From Clostridium sp. UBA1056 (GTDB lineage Bacteria; Bacillota; Clostridia; Clostridiales; Clostridiaceae), in assembly GCA_002316385.1 (NCBI GenBank), contig DCDL01000063.1:1-28093 (forward strand): a DNA stretch of 28,093 nt. The letters run 5' to 3'. Made by a program: the position numbers and the translations under genes. Position 1 is the first letter of the stretch. Every line of letters starts with the position of its first letter. Below are positions 7,056-14,527 of this stretch, piece after piece. The notes below the pieces were generated by a model, which was given only the letters and a program-made list of their open reading frames with translations, was not told the DNA's origin and ran no database searches.

Positions 7056-8378
7056 ATGATAGAGGGGTTAACAGGGCTTGTTATAACTAAAGAAGATAGA
7101 ATTTATGATATTGTTCGTAGAAATGCAAATCTATATTTTAGTTACTACCCAAGGGTAATTGTATATCCTAATAATATAACAGATGTAGTTAATGCAGTAA
7201 ATTGGGCAAGAAAACAAGGATTAAATGTACGTTGTAGAAGTGGTGGTCATAACTATGAATCATTTTCTGTGGCAAATGATGCTGTTGTGATAGATGTTTC
7301 TAATTTGCTTGATTTTGAAATAGATACGAGCGGAGGTTATGTAAGAATAGGGTCAGGATATAGGCAAGAACAACTTCATCCTAAGGTAACTGAATATGGA
7401 TTTGCATTTGTTGGAGGAAGCTGTCAATCTATCGGGGTTGCAGGAATTACATTAGGAGGAGGAGTTGGCTATCTACAAAGGGAATATGGGTTAGTATGCG
7501 ATAATCTAGTAGAAGCACAAATAGTAGATGCTTTCGGTAGGATAATAACTGCTAATTTATATGAAAATCAAGATTTATTTGCTGCATTAAGAGGAGCAGG
7601 CAGTAATAATTTTGGAGTAGTAGTGTCACTTACTTTTAAAGTATATCCCGTTGATAAAGTAACAATAGTGACTGCTCAATGGCCTAAAAAGAGTAGATAT
7701 GAAGTAATCCAAGCATTTCAAGAGGTAGGAGAACAGTTAGATAATAGGTATACCATTAAGATTTCTATGACTAAAGATACTATTGAACTATATGGAGTAG
7801 GCTTAAGAAGTACAGAAAAAGAAATGGAAAAAGCTTTAAGTGTTTTATTAAAAGTTCCTAATAAAATGAATTATACAACAAAGCATATTAGTTTTAAGGA
7901 ATCTGTACAGGAGCGTCCAGGTTTTGTGTCTACCCCAAAAGGATTTAAGATTACAGGATTATTTGCATATAATCCATTAGAAAAAGAACCTTGTCAAATA
8001 ATGTTTGACTATTTAGATAACCCACCGCCTATACAGCCACCTATAGACATTGGATTCCTCATATTAGGAGGAAAGATTGCAGAAAATGAAGGTTTACCTA
8101 GCGCTTATCCTCATAGACGTGCTAAAGTATTAATACAAATTGATGCCGAGTGGATTCTTAAGTATAGTATGTATGCTAATGATACAATTAGATGGGTAAA
8201 TAGTTTAAGAAGGGCCTTACTTCCATATGCAGGTTTTGGATATCTTAACTACTGTGATATTAATATACCTGATTATCTATATAATTATTTTGGTAATAAT
8301 GTACCTTGGCTAAAAATTGTAAAAGAAAAATATGATCCATATAACTTATTTTACTATCCTCAAGGAATAAATCTATAA
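7056..8378 (+). CDS. FAD-binding oxidoreductase, berberine-bridge-enzyme type (copy 1)
   Basis: A 440-aa flavoenzyme of the PCMH/VAO family with an N-terminal FAD_binding_4 domain (about residues 30-170) and a C-terminal BBE signature YDPYNLFYYPQGI. His65 in RSGGHNYE and Cys123 in GGSCQSIGVAG match the histidyl and cysteinyl attachment sites of bicovalent FAD. Family members oxidise sugars, alkaloids or aromatic alcohols, usually passing electrons to O2 to give H2O2; the substrate here is unknown. There is no signal peptide, so it is cytoplasmic. The start is ATG 7056, preceded by TTGGAGGAAA; an in-frame TTG at 7041 overlaps that site and is not the start. It is a paralogue of the gene at 15734 and the source or sister of the relic at 5998. 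Confidence 0.93.
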   Translation: MIEGLTGLVITKEDRIYDIVRRNANLYFSYYPRVIVYPNNITDVVNAVNWARKQGLNVRCRSGGHNYESFSVANDAVVIDVSNLLDFEIDTSGGYVRIGSGYRQEQLHPKVTEYGFAFVGGSCQSIGVAGITLGGGVGYLQREYGLVCDNLVEAQIVDAFGRIITANLYENQDLFAALRGAGSNNFGVVVSLTFKVYPVDKVTIVTAQWPKKSRYEVIQAFQEVGEQLDNRYTIKISMTKDTIELYGVGLRSTEKEMEKALSVLLKVPNKMNYTTKHISFKESVQERPGFVSTPKGFKITGLFAYNPLEKEPCQIMFDYLDNPPPIQPPIDIGFLILGGKIAENEGLPSAYPHRRAKVLIQIDAEWILKYSMYANDTIRWVNSLRRALLPYAGFGYLNYCDINIPDYLYNYFGNNVPWLKIVKEKYDPYNLFYYPQGINL

Positions 8379-8687
8379 GCCAAAAATGATATGACATATT
8401 GTGAGGAGAAAAACTTTTTAGGATATATATGTATATAGGAGATTTTGTTATAAGTAATATAGATGTAACAGAGATAAGTTTATTGTGATTCATCCAACCA
8501 TTTAACCCTAATAGAAGGAGGAGCTGAATAATTATTTTATTCAGCTCTTATTCGATTGGTGATTTATTAAGTTATCTTCTCGGTTAGATTTTATACTTGT
8601 AATATAAATATATACATGAATGTTAATATTGGTTGATAGACATTGAAAGGTAAGAAAAATATAATAAATATGAAAGGTATGATAAAT
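8379..8687 (+). other. Intergenic region with one hairpin
   Basis: GAGCTGAATA (8521-8530) pairs with TATTCAGCTC (8538-8547), a 10-bp stem followed by only a weak T-rich tail. It is the likely terminator of the oxidase gene. The rest is AT-rich. TTGATA (8633) and TATAAT (8660) are 21 bp apart, too far for a normal promoter. No other gene is seen. Confidence 0.55.
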
Positions 8688-9113
8688 ATGATTTGTATAA
8701 ATTTGAAAAGATTAAGGAAAATCAATCAATATACACAGGAAGAGGTTGCAGAGAAGATTAATGTTTCTAGACAAGCTGTAGCCAAATGGGAAAATGGAGA
8801 ATCAACTCCAGATATAAATAGTTGTATTGCACTTGCAGAATTGTATAGCGTTACTATAGATGATTTAGTTAATCATTCAGAAGAAGAGTCAGGTGTTGTG
8901 GTGCCACCTAAGGGGAAATATTTCTTTGGGTCAGTTGTAGTTGGAGAACGTGGTCAGATTGTGATTCCTAAAAAAGCAAGAGAGTTATTTCATATTAACT
9001 CTGGTGATAATTTATTAATATTAGGAGATGAAGATAGAGGAATAGCCATTGTACATCAACGTGACCTTATAAATTTCGTAGGAAAAATTGGAGTAGCAAC
9101 AAAGGAAAAATAA
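8688..9113 (+). CDS. XRE-family HTH regulator fused to an AbrB/SpoVT-type domain
   Basis: A 141-aa DNA-binding protein built from two modules. An XRE/HTH_3 domain spans about residues 5-60 (LKRLRKINQYTQEEVAEKINVSRQAVAKWENG in the usual arrangement). A swapped-hairpin AbrB-like domain spans about 78-125, with GERGQIVIPKKARELFHI and GDNLLILGDEDRG. Both halves can bind DNA, so it may read two site types. The frame is open back to a TTG at 8643, but the third in-frame ATG (8688) has the best-placed ribosome binding site (AAAGG, ten bases before) and begins exactly before the HTH. It lies 38 bases upstream of the glycosyltransferase gene and is probably co-transcribed with it as a local regulator. 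Confidence 0.85.
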   Translation: MICINLKRLRKINQYTQEEVAEKINVSRQAVAKWENGESTPDINSCIALAELYSVTIDDLVNHSEEESGVVVPPKGKYFFGSVVVGERGQIVIPKKARELFHINSGDNLLILGDEDRGIAIVHQRDLINFVGKIGVATKEK

Positions 9114-9151
9114 TTTTTAAGTAGAGAGATTAGAAAGAGGATGATTCTAAT

Positions 9152-10327
9152 ATGAGTAAAATAGTATTTTTTTGTATTCCTGCACATGGACATACTAATC
9201 CTACAATTGAAGTAGTCCGTGAATTAGCATGTAGAGGTCATGAAGTATGGTACTATTCTTTTGATGAATTCAAAGAAAAAATTGAAGGGGCAGGTGAAAA
9301 GTTTATTAGTTGTGATAAGTATCTTCCAGAATTACAGTCTGGCGATGAGAAAAAGATTGGGAAAGATTTTTCTGCTTTAATTGAGATGATAGCTGACACT
9401 ACTATAGCTTTAGATGAAAAAGTTTGTAGAGAACTCAAAACCTTCAATCCAGACTGTATTGTATCAGACTCTTTATGTTTTTGGGGTAAGTTATTTGCAG
9501 AAAAATTGAATATTACCTATGTATGTTCTACAACAACTTTTGCATTTAATCAGTATACAGCAAAAATGATGAAGAAAAGCTTTAATGAAATTGTACGGAT
9601 GATTTTGGGTATGAGTCGTATTAATAAGAAAATAGAGCTTCTAAGAAAAAGTGGATATAATGTTAAGAATTTTGTTTCTATAATTGAAAATGATAATGAT
9701 ACAAATACTATTGTATATACTTCAAAGGAGTTTCAACCAATGGTAGAAACTTTTTCAGATAAATATTCATTTGTAGGTCCTTCAGTATCAAATGTGAAGG
9801 TTGAATATAAGGAAAGAAAACGTGAAAAAATATATATTTCACTGGGAACGGTAAATAATAAAAATATAAAGTTTTATAAAAACTGTATAAGAGCATTTGA
9901 AACTTGTGATGTTGATGTAGTTATGTCAGTTGGAAAAGATACTGTAATTGAAGAATTAGGATATATACCAGATAACTTTCAAGTGAAAAATAGTGTTCAG
10001 CAAATTGTAGTGCTTCAAGATACAGATGTATTTATTACTCATTGTGGTATGAATAGCGTTAATGAAAGTTTGTATTATGGTGTTCCCATGGTATTGTATC
10101 CACAGCAAGAGGAGCAAGGAATGGTAGCAAAGCGAGTTTCTGATTTAGGAGCTGGAATCTTTTTAAAAGGTAATAACCCCAAATATATAAAAGATGCAGT
10201 ATTACAGGTTATGGATAATAATAATTATAAGAAAAATGCAAATAAATTAGAAGAAAGCTTTAAAAATGCTGGAGGTGCAAAGAAAGCAGCTGATTTTATA
10301 TTGAAAGCTATAGATGATAGCAAATAA
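9152..10327 (+). CDS. MGT-family (macrolide-type) UDP-glycosyltransferase
   Basis: A 391-aa GT1/GT-B enzyme that transfers a sugar from a nucleotide sugar to a small hydrophobic acceptor. The N-terminal acceptor domain begins with PAHGHTNP; the histidine in GHTNP (residue 14) is the expected catalytic base. The C-terminal donor domain carries THCGMNSVNESLYYGVP (from about residue 296) and PQQEEQ, the MGT/UGT donor signature. There is no signal peptide or TM segment. Relatives include the macrolide-inactivating OleD/Mgt and Bacillus YjiC flavonoid/antibiotic glucosyltransferases, so a detoxifying role is plausible but unproven. The ribosome binding site is AAAGAGG. The following 220 bases contain only a weak hairpin (10352-10378). 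Confidence 0.92.
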   Translation: MSKIVFFCIPAHGHTNPTIEVVRELACRGHEVWYYSFDEFKEKIEGAGEKFISCDKYLPELQSGDEKKIGKDFSALIEMIADTTIALDEKVCRELKTFNPDCIVSDSLCFWGKLFAEKLNITYVCSTTTFAFNQYTAKMMKKSFNEIVRMILGMSRINKKIELLRKSGYNVKNFVSIIENDNDTNTIVYTSKEFQPMVETFSDKYSFVGPSVSNVKVEYKERKREKIYISLGTVNNKNIKFYKNCIRAFETCDVDVVMSVGKDTVIEELGYIPDNFQVKNSVQQIVVLQDTDVFITHCGMNSVNESLYYGVPMVLYPQQEEQGMVAKRVSDLGAGIFLKGNNPKYIKDAVLQVMDNNNYKKNANKLEESFKNAGGAKKAADFILKAIDDSK

Positions 10328-10547
10328 AAACTTAACTGTATTTAGGCAAGAGAGCTTTTAGAAAGCTTGGTGAAGCTCCTCGTAAGGATTATTAGGCGGG
10401 TTTTATTTTTCAAAAAGTTGGGATTATTAATATGAAATGTATTATAATTAAATGGTATATATTTATTAAATGTAGTCTATGTACAAAGATGGTAAAATAA
10501 GCTAGTGAAGGGTGTACTACACTAGATATTTAAAGGGGTGTATAAGA

Positions 10548-11036
10548 ATGAAAGCAGCTTTTCTAATAATTGATATGCAAAAAGGATGTTACGACTTTTG
10601 TAAATGCCAAAGAGAATTTGATGATGCAGTAGAGTATATAAATGAGACAGCACGTATGTTTAGAGAAAAAGGATTGCCTGTTGTTAGAGTATTGGATATA
10701 GAAGTGGCAGAAGGTCCTGGTTCTGAGAAGTTTGAATTTGTTGATTCTATTATTACTGATCCAAGTGATATTGTTATACATAAAGAGTATAATAATGCAT
10801 TTTTTAAGACAGAGCTTCATGATAAGCTTCAAGAACTTGGAGTCGAATTTGTTGTTATAAGCGGATTTGCAGCAGAGTATTGTGTATTATTCTCTCATAA
10901 TGGAGCAAAAGAAATGGGATATGGTACATCATTACTTCAAAATGGTATTGCAGGGGTTGAATATGAAGAAGTGAAAAGAATGCAGCTCTTAAGACCAGTA
11001 GTTAGTCTTGAGGCGTTAAAATATTTATTAAAGTAA
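10548..11036 (+). CDS. Isochorismatase-like cysteine hydrolase
   Basis: A 162-aa alpha/beta hydrolase of the isochorismatase/nicotinamidase superfamily. The family triad is visible: Asp9 in LIIDMQKG, Lys79 in HKEYNNAFFKT and nucleophile Cys112 in GFAAEYCV. It is shorter than most nicotinamidases (about 180-210 aa), and no metal-site histidine cluster is evident. A role on another amide or N-carbamoyl substrate is therefore as likely as nicotinamide. The start is ATG 10548 with AAAGGGGTG eight bases before; the longer frame from GTG 10512 lacks a ribosome binding site. The leader holds CTAGTG...CACTAG, a short dyad that might be a control site. It appears to be a single-gene transcript. Confidence 0.88.
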   Translation: MKAAFLIIDMQKGCYDFCKCQREFDDAVEYINETARMFREKGLPVVRVLDIEVAEGPGSEKFEFVDSIITDPSDIVIHKEYNNAFFKTELHDKLQELGVEFVVISGFAAEYCVLFSHNGAKEMGYGTSLLQNGIAGVEYEEVKRMQLLRPVVSLEALKYLLK

Positions 11037-11041
11037 GAAAA

Positions 11042-11063
11042 GCTTAGTGCGTCAACACTAAGC
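11042..11063 (+). terminator. Hairpin after the hydrolase gene
   Basis: GCTTAGTG and CACTAAGC form a perfect 8-bp stem with a 6-nt loop right after the stop codon. No T-run follows, so termination may depend on the next hairpin at 11164. Confidence 0.45.
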
Positions 11064-11163
11064 AATCCTTAGAACAAAAGCAGATAACCCAAAGCCTTGA
11101 ATTGGTGTTAGTCGATTTCACAGCGTGCTTATTTTGTTTTAAGGCTATTAAATTAGATTTATG

Positions 11164-11195
11164 GAGAGTGTATATAATTTTACACTCTCTTTTTG
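11164..11195 (+). terminator. Intrinsic terminator
   Basis: GAGAGTGTA (11164-11172) pairs with TACACTCTC (11181-11189), followed by a T-rich tail TTTTTTG. It is the best terminator for transcription from the hydrolase gene. The DNA between 11064 and 11163 is less AT-rich than its surroundings and open in one forward frame, but nothing recognisable is encoded. Confidence 0.75.
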
Positions 11196-11259
11196 TTTAA
11201 GAAGAAGTTTGTTATATGTTCCCATAGTATGCATGTGGAGTGCTGTGTGTTGCTAAAAA

Positions 11260-11434
11260 AAGCTGAAAAATAGATGGATGACTCCGAGAATCTATAAAAG
11301 ATTTTGGGAGTTCCATCTGCTTTAACTTCTATATGTTCCACAAATCTATTTAAGATTTCTGGGGTAAGTTCTTTTAAGTCAATAATTTTTTCTTTTAGTC
11401 TGTCTAATTCATTAAATTTGATATATATTCTTCG
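11260..11434 (-). pseudogene. C-terminal remnant of a large serine recombinase
   Basis: On the minus strand the frame reads RRIYIKFNELDRL, then KELTPEILNRFVEHIEV and KADGTPKIFYRFSE. This is the conserved C-terminal end (DUF4368-like) of large serine recombinases of the TnpX/CcrB kind, which integrate and excise mobile elements. The catalytic resolvase domain and the zinc-ribbon middle are missing, so only about 55 recognisable codons remain. The break on the upstream side, near 11435, abuts another open fragment on the opposite strand. It marks the site of a lost mobile element. Confidence 0.7.
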
Positions 11435-11638
11435 CTGAATGAAAAAGGAATTATAAGGGCCATTAAAGAAATAAATAATTTCTTAGGTACAATAACAGGG
11501 ATTGGCATACTTATTAATAGGCTATTTAAAATTAATGTACAAGTCTGTGTACAAAATAAAGATAGGGAAGAAAAATTGCGTATCCTCTTAATAAAGAATA
11601 TAATTGATTTAATACAAATAAGGAGTGTGATATCATGA
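11435..11638 (+). pseudogene. Open coding fragment without a start
   Basis: A plus-strand frame, open for about 68 codons to the TGA at 11636-11638, reads SLNEKGIIRAIKEINNFLG, then TGIGILINRLFKINV and ends DLIQIRSVIS. It looks like real coding sequence, with an amphipathic helical pattern, but has no ATG or GTG start. It begins where the recombinase remnant ends. Its stop overlaps the start of the next small ORF in an ATGA arrangement, typical of coupled genes. I take it as the 3' end of a truncated gene of unknown family. Confidence 0.4.
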
Positions 11639-11733
11639 ATATTAATCTCATGGATAGAAAAATGCTTAAAATGCTCTGTGCAAAGTCTGTAGGTATGAGT
11701 TTGGGCGGCAATTGCACAGGGATAGATATTTAG
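11635..11733 (+). CDS. Small 32-aa peptide ORF with strong ribosome binding site
   Basis: ATG 11635 is preceded by AAGGAG nine bases upstream. The predicted peptide starts MNINLMDRKMLKMLCAKSVG and ends MSLGGNCTGIDI, with Cys15 and Cys27. The first half is a basic amphipathic stretch; the second is Gly-rich. The start overlaps the stop of the upstream fragment (ATGA). It could be a small regulatory or RiPP-like peptide, or just the N-terminus of a broken gene. No modification gene is adjacent. Confidence 0.4.
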   Translation: MNINLMDRKMLKMLCAKSVGMSLGGNCTGIDI

Positions 11734-11773
11734 TCGCTCTTGATAAATAAATTCATACATATACAGGCTTTGT

Positions 11774-11802
11774 TTCCTTAATTAAATAATAAATTTAAGG
11801 AA
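11774..11802 (+). promoter_or_regulatory. Hairpin that would mask a ribosome binding site
   Basis: TTCCTTAA (11774-11781) is perfectly complementary to TTAAGGAA (11795-11802), which contains the ribosome binding site of the following gene. Loop 13 nt, all AT. It may restrain translation or be a regulator-binding dyad. Confidence 0.4.
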
Positions 11803-11811
11803 GTGAGCTTT

Positions 11812-12081
11812 ATGAAATATGTAAGAATTGATAGAATATTACCAGATGATTTAGTTAAAGAAATTCAAAAGTATATCCAAGGTGAATATGTATACATCCC
11901 TTCCATTCCTGAAAAGAGAAAAAGATGGGGTGAAAAATCTAAAAGCCGAGATTATATAAAAGCCAGAAATGCAAAGATACTAAACCAATATATAGGTGGG
12001 AAATCAATTAGCAATCTGGCTGAAGAATTCTTTCTTTCAGATAGTAGTATTAAGAAAATTGTATATAAAAAAGATAATTAG
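11812..12081 (+). CDS. CD3324-family small DNA-binding protein
   Basis: An 89-aa basic protein beginning MKYVRIDRILPDDLVKEIQK. It contains the family hallmark YIQGEYVYIP, a basic KRKRWGEKS segment, and a C-terminal helix-turn-helix NLAEEFFLSDSSIKKIVY. This is the small Mor-like/CD3324 family common in Clostridia, presumed transcriptional regulators with unknown targets. The start is ATG 11812 with AAGGAAGTGAG upstream; GTG 11803 lies inside the ribosome binding site and is not used. The upstream DNA is a relic zone, so its original partner gene may be gone. Confidence 0.82.
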   Translation: MKYVRIDRILPDDLVKEIQKYIQGEYVYIPSIPEKRKRWGEKSKSRDYIKARNAKILNQYIGGKSISNLAEEFFLSDSSIKKIVYKKDN

Positions 12082-12084
12082 GTT

Positions 12085-12118
12085 AAAGCTACCACTATTG
12101 TAATGTGTGGTAGCTTTT
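12085..12118 (+). terminator. Intrinsic terminator
   Basis: AAAGCTACCAC (12085-12095) pairs with GTGGTAGCTTT (12107-12117), a perfect 11-bp stem, followed by T-rich sequence. It closes the CD3324-family gene. Confidence 0.85.
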
Positions 12119-12192
12119 GTGTAAAAGATGATATAGAAATGATTATTATCTTTCTTAAAAAATGTAGAAGCTTTAAAATGATATTGAACATA

Positions 12193-12215
12193 AAATTCAT
12201 TTAAAAAATGAATTT
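12193..12215. promoter_or_regulatory. Dyad upstream of the RidA-like gene
   Basis: AAATTCATTT and AAATGAATTT form a perfect 10-bp palindrome around AAA, about 45 bases upstream of the RidA-like start. It is a candidate operator; the protein that would bind is unknown. Confidence 0.35.
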
Positions 12216-12258
12216 GTAATTCTTCTCGTAGATATTAGAACAAAAGGAGAGAATCAAA

Positions 12259-12672
12259 GTGAAAAAAAAAATATCATTAATTCATTCTACAAATTTAGCT
12301 CCAGTAGATTATGCTTATGCTGGACGTATACCTTCAGGAATGGACTTATTATTTTTGGCGGGGGCATGTCCTATTAATAAAAATGGAGAAGTACCCAGCT
12401 TGAGTGATTATGAGCTTCAGGCAAAACTTTGTGTAGAGAATTTGAAGGAAGCACTGAAGGACTGTGGGGCTACTTTGGAAGACATAGTATATACCAGAGT
12501 TCTTGTAGCATCTCACAATCAGTCAGATTTGGTAACTGCATGGGAGACAATAAGAAAAAAGTTTGGTAATCATGATGTTCCAAGCACCTTATCTGGAGTC
12601 ACAGTATTAGGATATACAAATCAATTGGTGGAAATTGAAGCAGTAGCAGCAGTAGAAAACAATACAAAATGA
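12259..12672 (+). CDS. RidA/YjgF/YER057c-family protein lacking the catalytic arginine
   Basis: A 137-aa protein with the RidA fold, normally a trimer that hydrolyses reactive 2-aminoacrylate-type enamines/imines. Matching features are LFLAGACPINKNGEV, QAKLCVENLKEALKDCGATLEDIVYTRV and the C-terminal LVEIEAVAAV. In active RidA the motif PAR(S/T) carries the key arginine (Arg105 in E. coli). Here the aligned segment is VPSTLSGV, with Thr in its place, so it belongs to the wider Rid family without proven deaminase activity. The start is GTG 12259 with AAAGGAGAG upstream. It converges on the LysR gene; a weak hairpin (12740-12761) lies between. Confidence 0.88.
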   Translation: MKKKISLIHSTNLAPVDYAYAGRIPSGMDLLFLAGACPINKNGEVPSLSDYELQAKLCVENLKEALKDCGATLEDIVYTRVLVASHNQSDLVTAWETIRKKFGNHDVPSTLSGVTVLGYTNQLVEIEAVAAVENNTK

Positions 12673-12919
12673 TTGAAGTATAGAGTTGAACTAATTCGCA
12701 CCATTCTTATTTAACATCATAATTATTAAATGGAAAAGTGGCTTACTTTTAATGGTAAGCCTAATTTTATGAATAATATTATTTTTCATTAGGTAAATTT
12801 CACTACATCTTTTATATTTGAACTTATCTACGGTCAGCACTCTACACATGTGGAGATGGTTATACTTCTTTTCCACAAAATGCCGATACACACATCGCGA
12901 AAGGTAATTATATAATACA

Positions 12920-13804
12920 TCACCATTCAACGTTTGCGCATATTTCTAAAAATGCATCTATCGAAGGAGAAATCCATTTATCTCTATGATGTACTACTTG
13001 AACTAACAATTTCAATTCCTTTCCTGCCCAGGGAAGAACAGATAATTGTTTAGAGGCTACTTCTGTATTTACGGAATATAAAGGTATAATCGCTATCCCA
13101 AAACCTAATATAGCAAATTGTTTAAGGTCGGAAATACTTGCTGTTTCCAACATAACTTTAAATGGTTCATGCACTTCTTCCATAACGGCTTTAAAAATAT
13201 TTTTCCAACAACTGCTGTGAGATACTAAAAGCAGTGGATAATTTGAAATATCTTTAGGAAGTATGTTTTCCATACAATTTAAAGGATGAGTAGGCGAGAC
13301 TAAAAGTCCTAGCTCTGCCTCTTGTTGTACTTTTACTGTTAGTTCTGGGACATGCCAAGGCATGTCTAATAGTACTGCTACATCAATTTCATTTTCTTTA
13401 ATCCATAGCTCTAGTTCGTCAGTGGAGCCGATTTTTATATGAAATTCAACACCTGGGTACCGTTTGCGATATTCTGCTAATAGTTTGGGTAGCTTGACAG
13501 AACAGACGGATTCATTAGCACCAATCGTCAAAACCCCGTGTGGAGATTTTAGCAAAGATAACGAACCTTTTGCCTTTTCCCATGAAAAAAGAAGCATTCT
13601 TGCATCCTTCAGAAATTGTTCACCTTCTGGTGTAAGGCAGATTTTTTTACCTAATCTATCAAATAACTTTATTCCCAGTTCTTTCTCCAAAAGCTGAATT
13701 TGAGATGTAACAGATGATTGAGCATACCCAAGCTGCTCTGCGGCTTTTGTAAAGTTGTGTAGTGCGGCTACCGTTACAAATGATGTAATTAATCGCATAT
13801 CCAT
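12920..13804 (-). CDS. LysR-family transcriptional regulator
   Basis: A 294-aa regulator. The winged HTH occupies residues 1-60 (ITSFVTVAALHNFTKAAEQL, then SSVTSQIQLLEKELGIKLFDR), followed by a periplasmic-binding-like effector domain starting near 87. Length and layout are standard. It is divergent from the nitroreductase-flavodoxin operon, with a 162-bp shared control region containing a T-N11-A type dyad. It therefore most likely activates that operon in response to a small ligand and represses itself. The ligand is unknown. Confidence 0.93.
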   Translation of the reverse strand: MDMRLITSFVTVAALHNFTKAAEQLGYAQSSVTSQIQLLEKELGIKLFDRLGKKICLTPEGEQFLKDARMLLFSWEKAKGSLSLLKSPHGVLTIGANESVCSVKLPKLLAEYRKRYPGVEFHIKIGSTDELELWIKENEIDVAVLLDMPWHVPELTVKVQQEAELGLLVSPTHPLNCMENILPKDISNYPLLLVSHSSCWKNIFKAVMEEVHEPFKVMLETASISDLKQFAILGFGIAIIPLYSVNTEVASKQLSVLPWAGKELKLLVQVVHHRDKWISPSIDAFLEICANVEW

Positions 13805-13829
13805 AAGACTAACCCCTCTTATCTAATTT

Positions 13830-13857
13830 ATTGATTATAATAATAGAAATAATCAAT
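13830..13857. promoter_or_regulatory. LysR-type binding site
   Basis: ATTGATTAT (13830-13838) and ATAATCAAT (13849-13857) form a perfect 9-bp inverted repeat with a 10-bp spacer. This includes the T-N11-A core expected of LysR boxes. It lies between the divergent LysR and nitroreductase genes, nearer LysR, as for an autoregulatory recognition site. Confidence 0.65.
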
Positions 13858-13966
13858 TTCACTGATTGAAAATGACATGGTATTATAATAGCAGATATCG
13901 AAAGCTAAATACAACGCTTAATTAAGATAGTGATATTTACGAAAACCCAAAATAGGAGGTATTAGC

Positions 13967-14470
13967 GTGCGAGAAATATTTAATCGCAGGAGTATTAGAA
14001 AATTCAAGAGTTTAACAGTAGAGAAAGAAAAAGTAGACAAATTGTTGAGAGTGGCGATGCAGGCTCCCTCTGCATTAAATCAACAGCCGTGGGAGTTCAT
14101 CGTAATTGAAGATAGAGAATCTTTACAAAAACTATCTAAGTCTATGCCAGATGCAAAACCGATTGAGAGTTCAGCGCTAACTATAATTTTGGTAGCCAAT
14201 AGTAATTATTTTAGATTTGAGCCAGATTGGAAATCGGATATGAGTGCAGCAGCGCAAAACATTTTATTAGAAGCTGTATATTTGGAGCTTGGAGCAGTGT
14301 GGATGAGTGTTTCTTCTGTGGATTCTGCTATAAATTATATAAGGGAAATGTATGGACTTCAATCAAACATTAAACCCTTTGCATTAATTGCGATTGGTTA
14401 TCCAGACAAACAAGAAAATCTATTTATAGATAGGTTTAAAGCTGAAAGAGTCCATTATGATAAATGGTAG
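13967..14470 (+). CDS. Nitroreductase-family FMN oxidoreductase
   Basis: A 167-aa short nitroreductase. The FMN-contact motifs RRSIRKFK (residues 7-14) and APSALNQQPWEF (about 34-45) are typical, as is the C-terminal ALIAIGYP. Such enzymes are FMN-bound dimers that use NAD(P)H to reduce nitroaromatics, quinones or enones. At 167 aa it is at the small end (NfsB is about 217). It starts at GTG 13967 with AGGAGGT upstream. The gene is first in an operon with the flavodoxin-like gene 57 bases downstream and is divergent from its likely regulator LysR. Confidence 0.9.
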   Translation: MREIFNRRSIRKFKSLTVEKEKVDKLLRVAMQAPSALNQQPWEFIVIEDRESLQKLSKSMPDAKPIESSALTIILVANSNYFRFEPDWKSDMSAAAQNILLEAVYLELGAVWMSVSSVDSAINYIREMYGLQSNIKPFALIAIGYPDKQENLFIDRFKAERVHYDKW

Positions 14471-14527
14471 CATTATAGTAAAAAAGCAATTCTCAAATAA
14501 ACGAAAATGGAGAAGGAGAAATTAATA

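Noticed and set aside
11064..11163. Less AT-rich stretch open in one forward frame next to the recombinase remnant
   Set aside because: No start, motif or clear RNA fold. It could belong to the lost mobile element but nothing supports a specific call.
11404..11760. A 118-codon open frame on the minus strand
   Set aside because: Its translation is compositionally odd and crosses the junction of two unrelated relics. The recombinase remnant is in a different frame.
12691..12930. A 79-codon minus-strand frame after the LysR gene
   Set aside because: Part of it (FVEKKYNHLHMCRVLTVDKF) looks protein-like and might be a transposase scrap, but no family could be recognised and no ribosome binding site is present.
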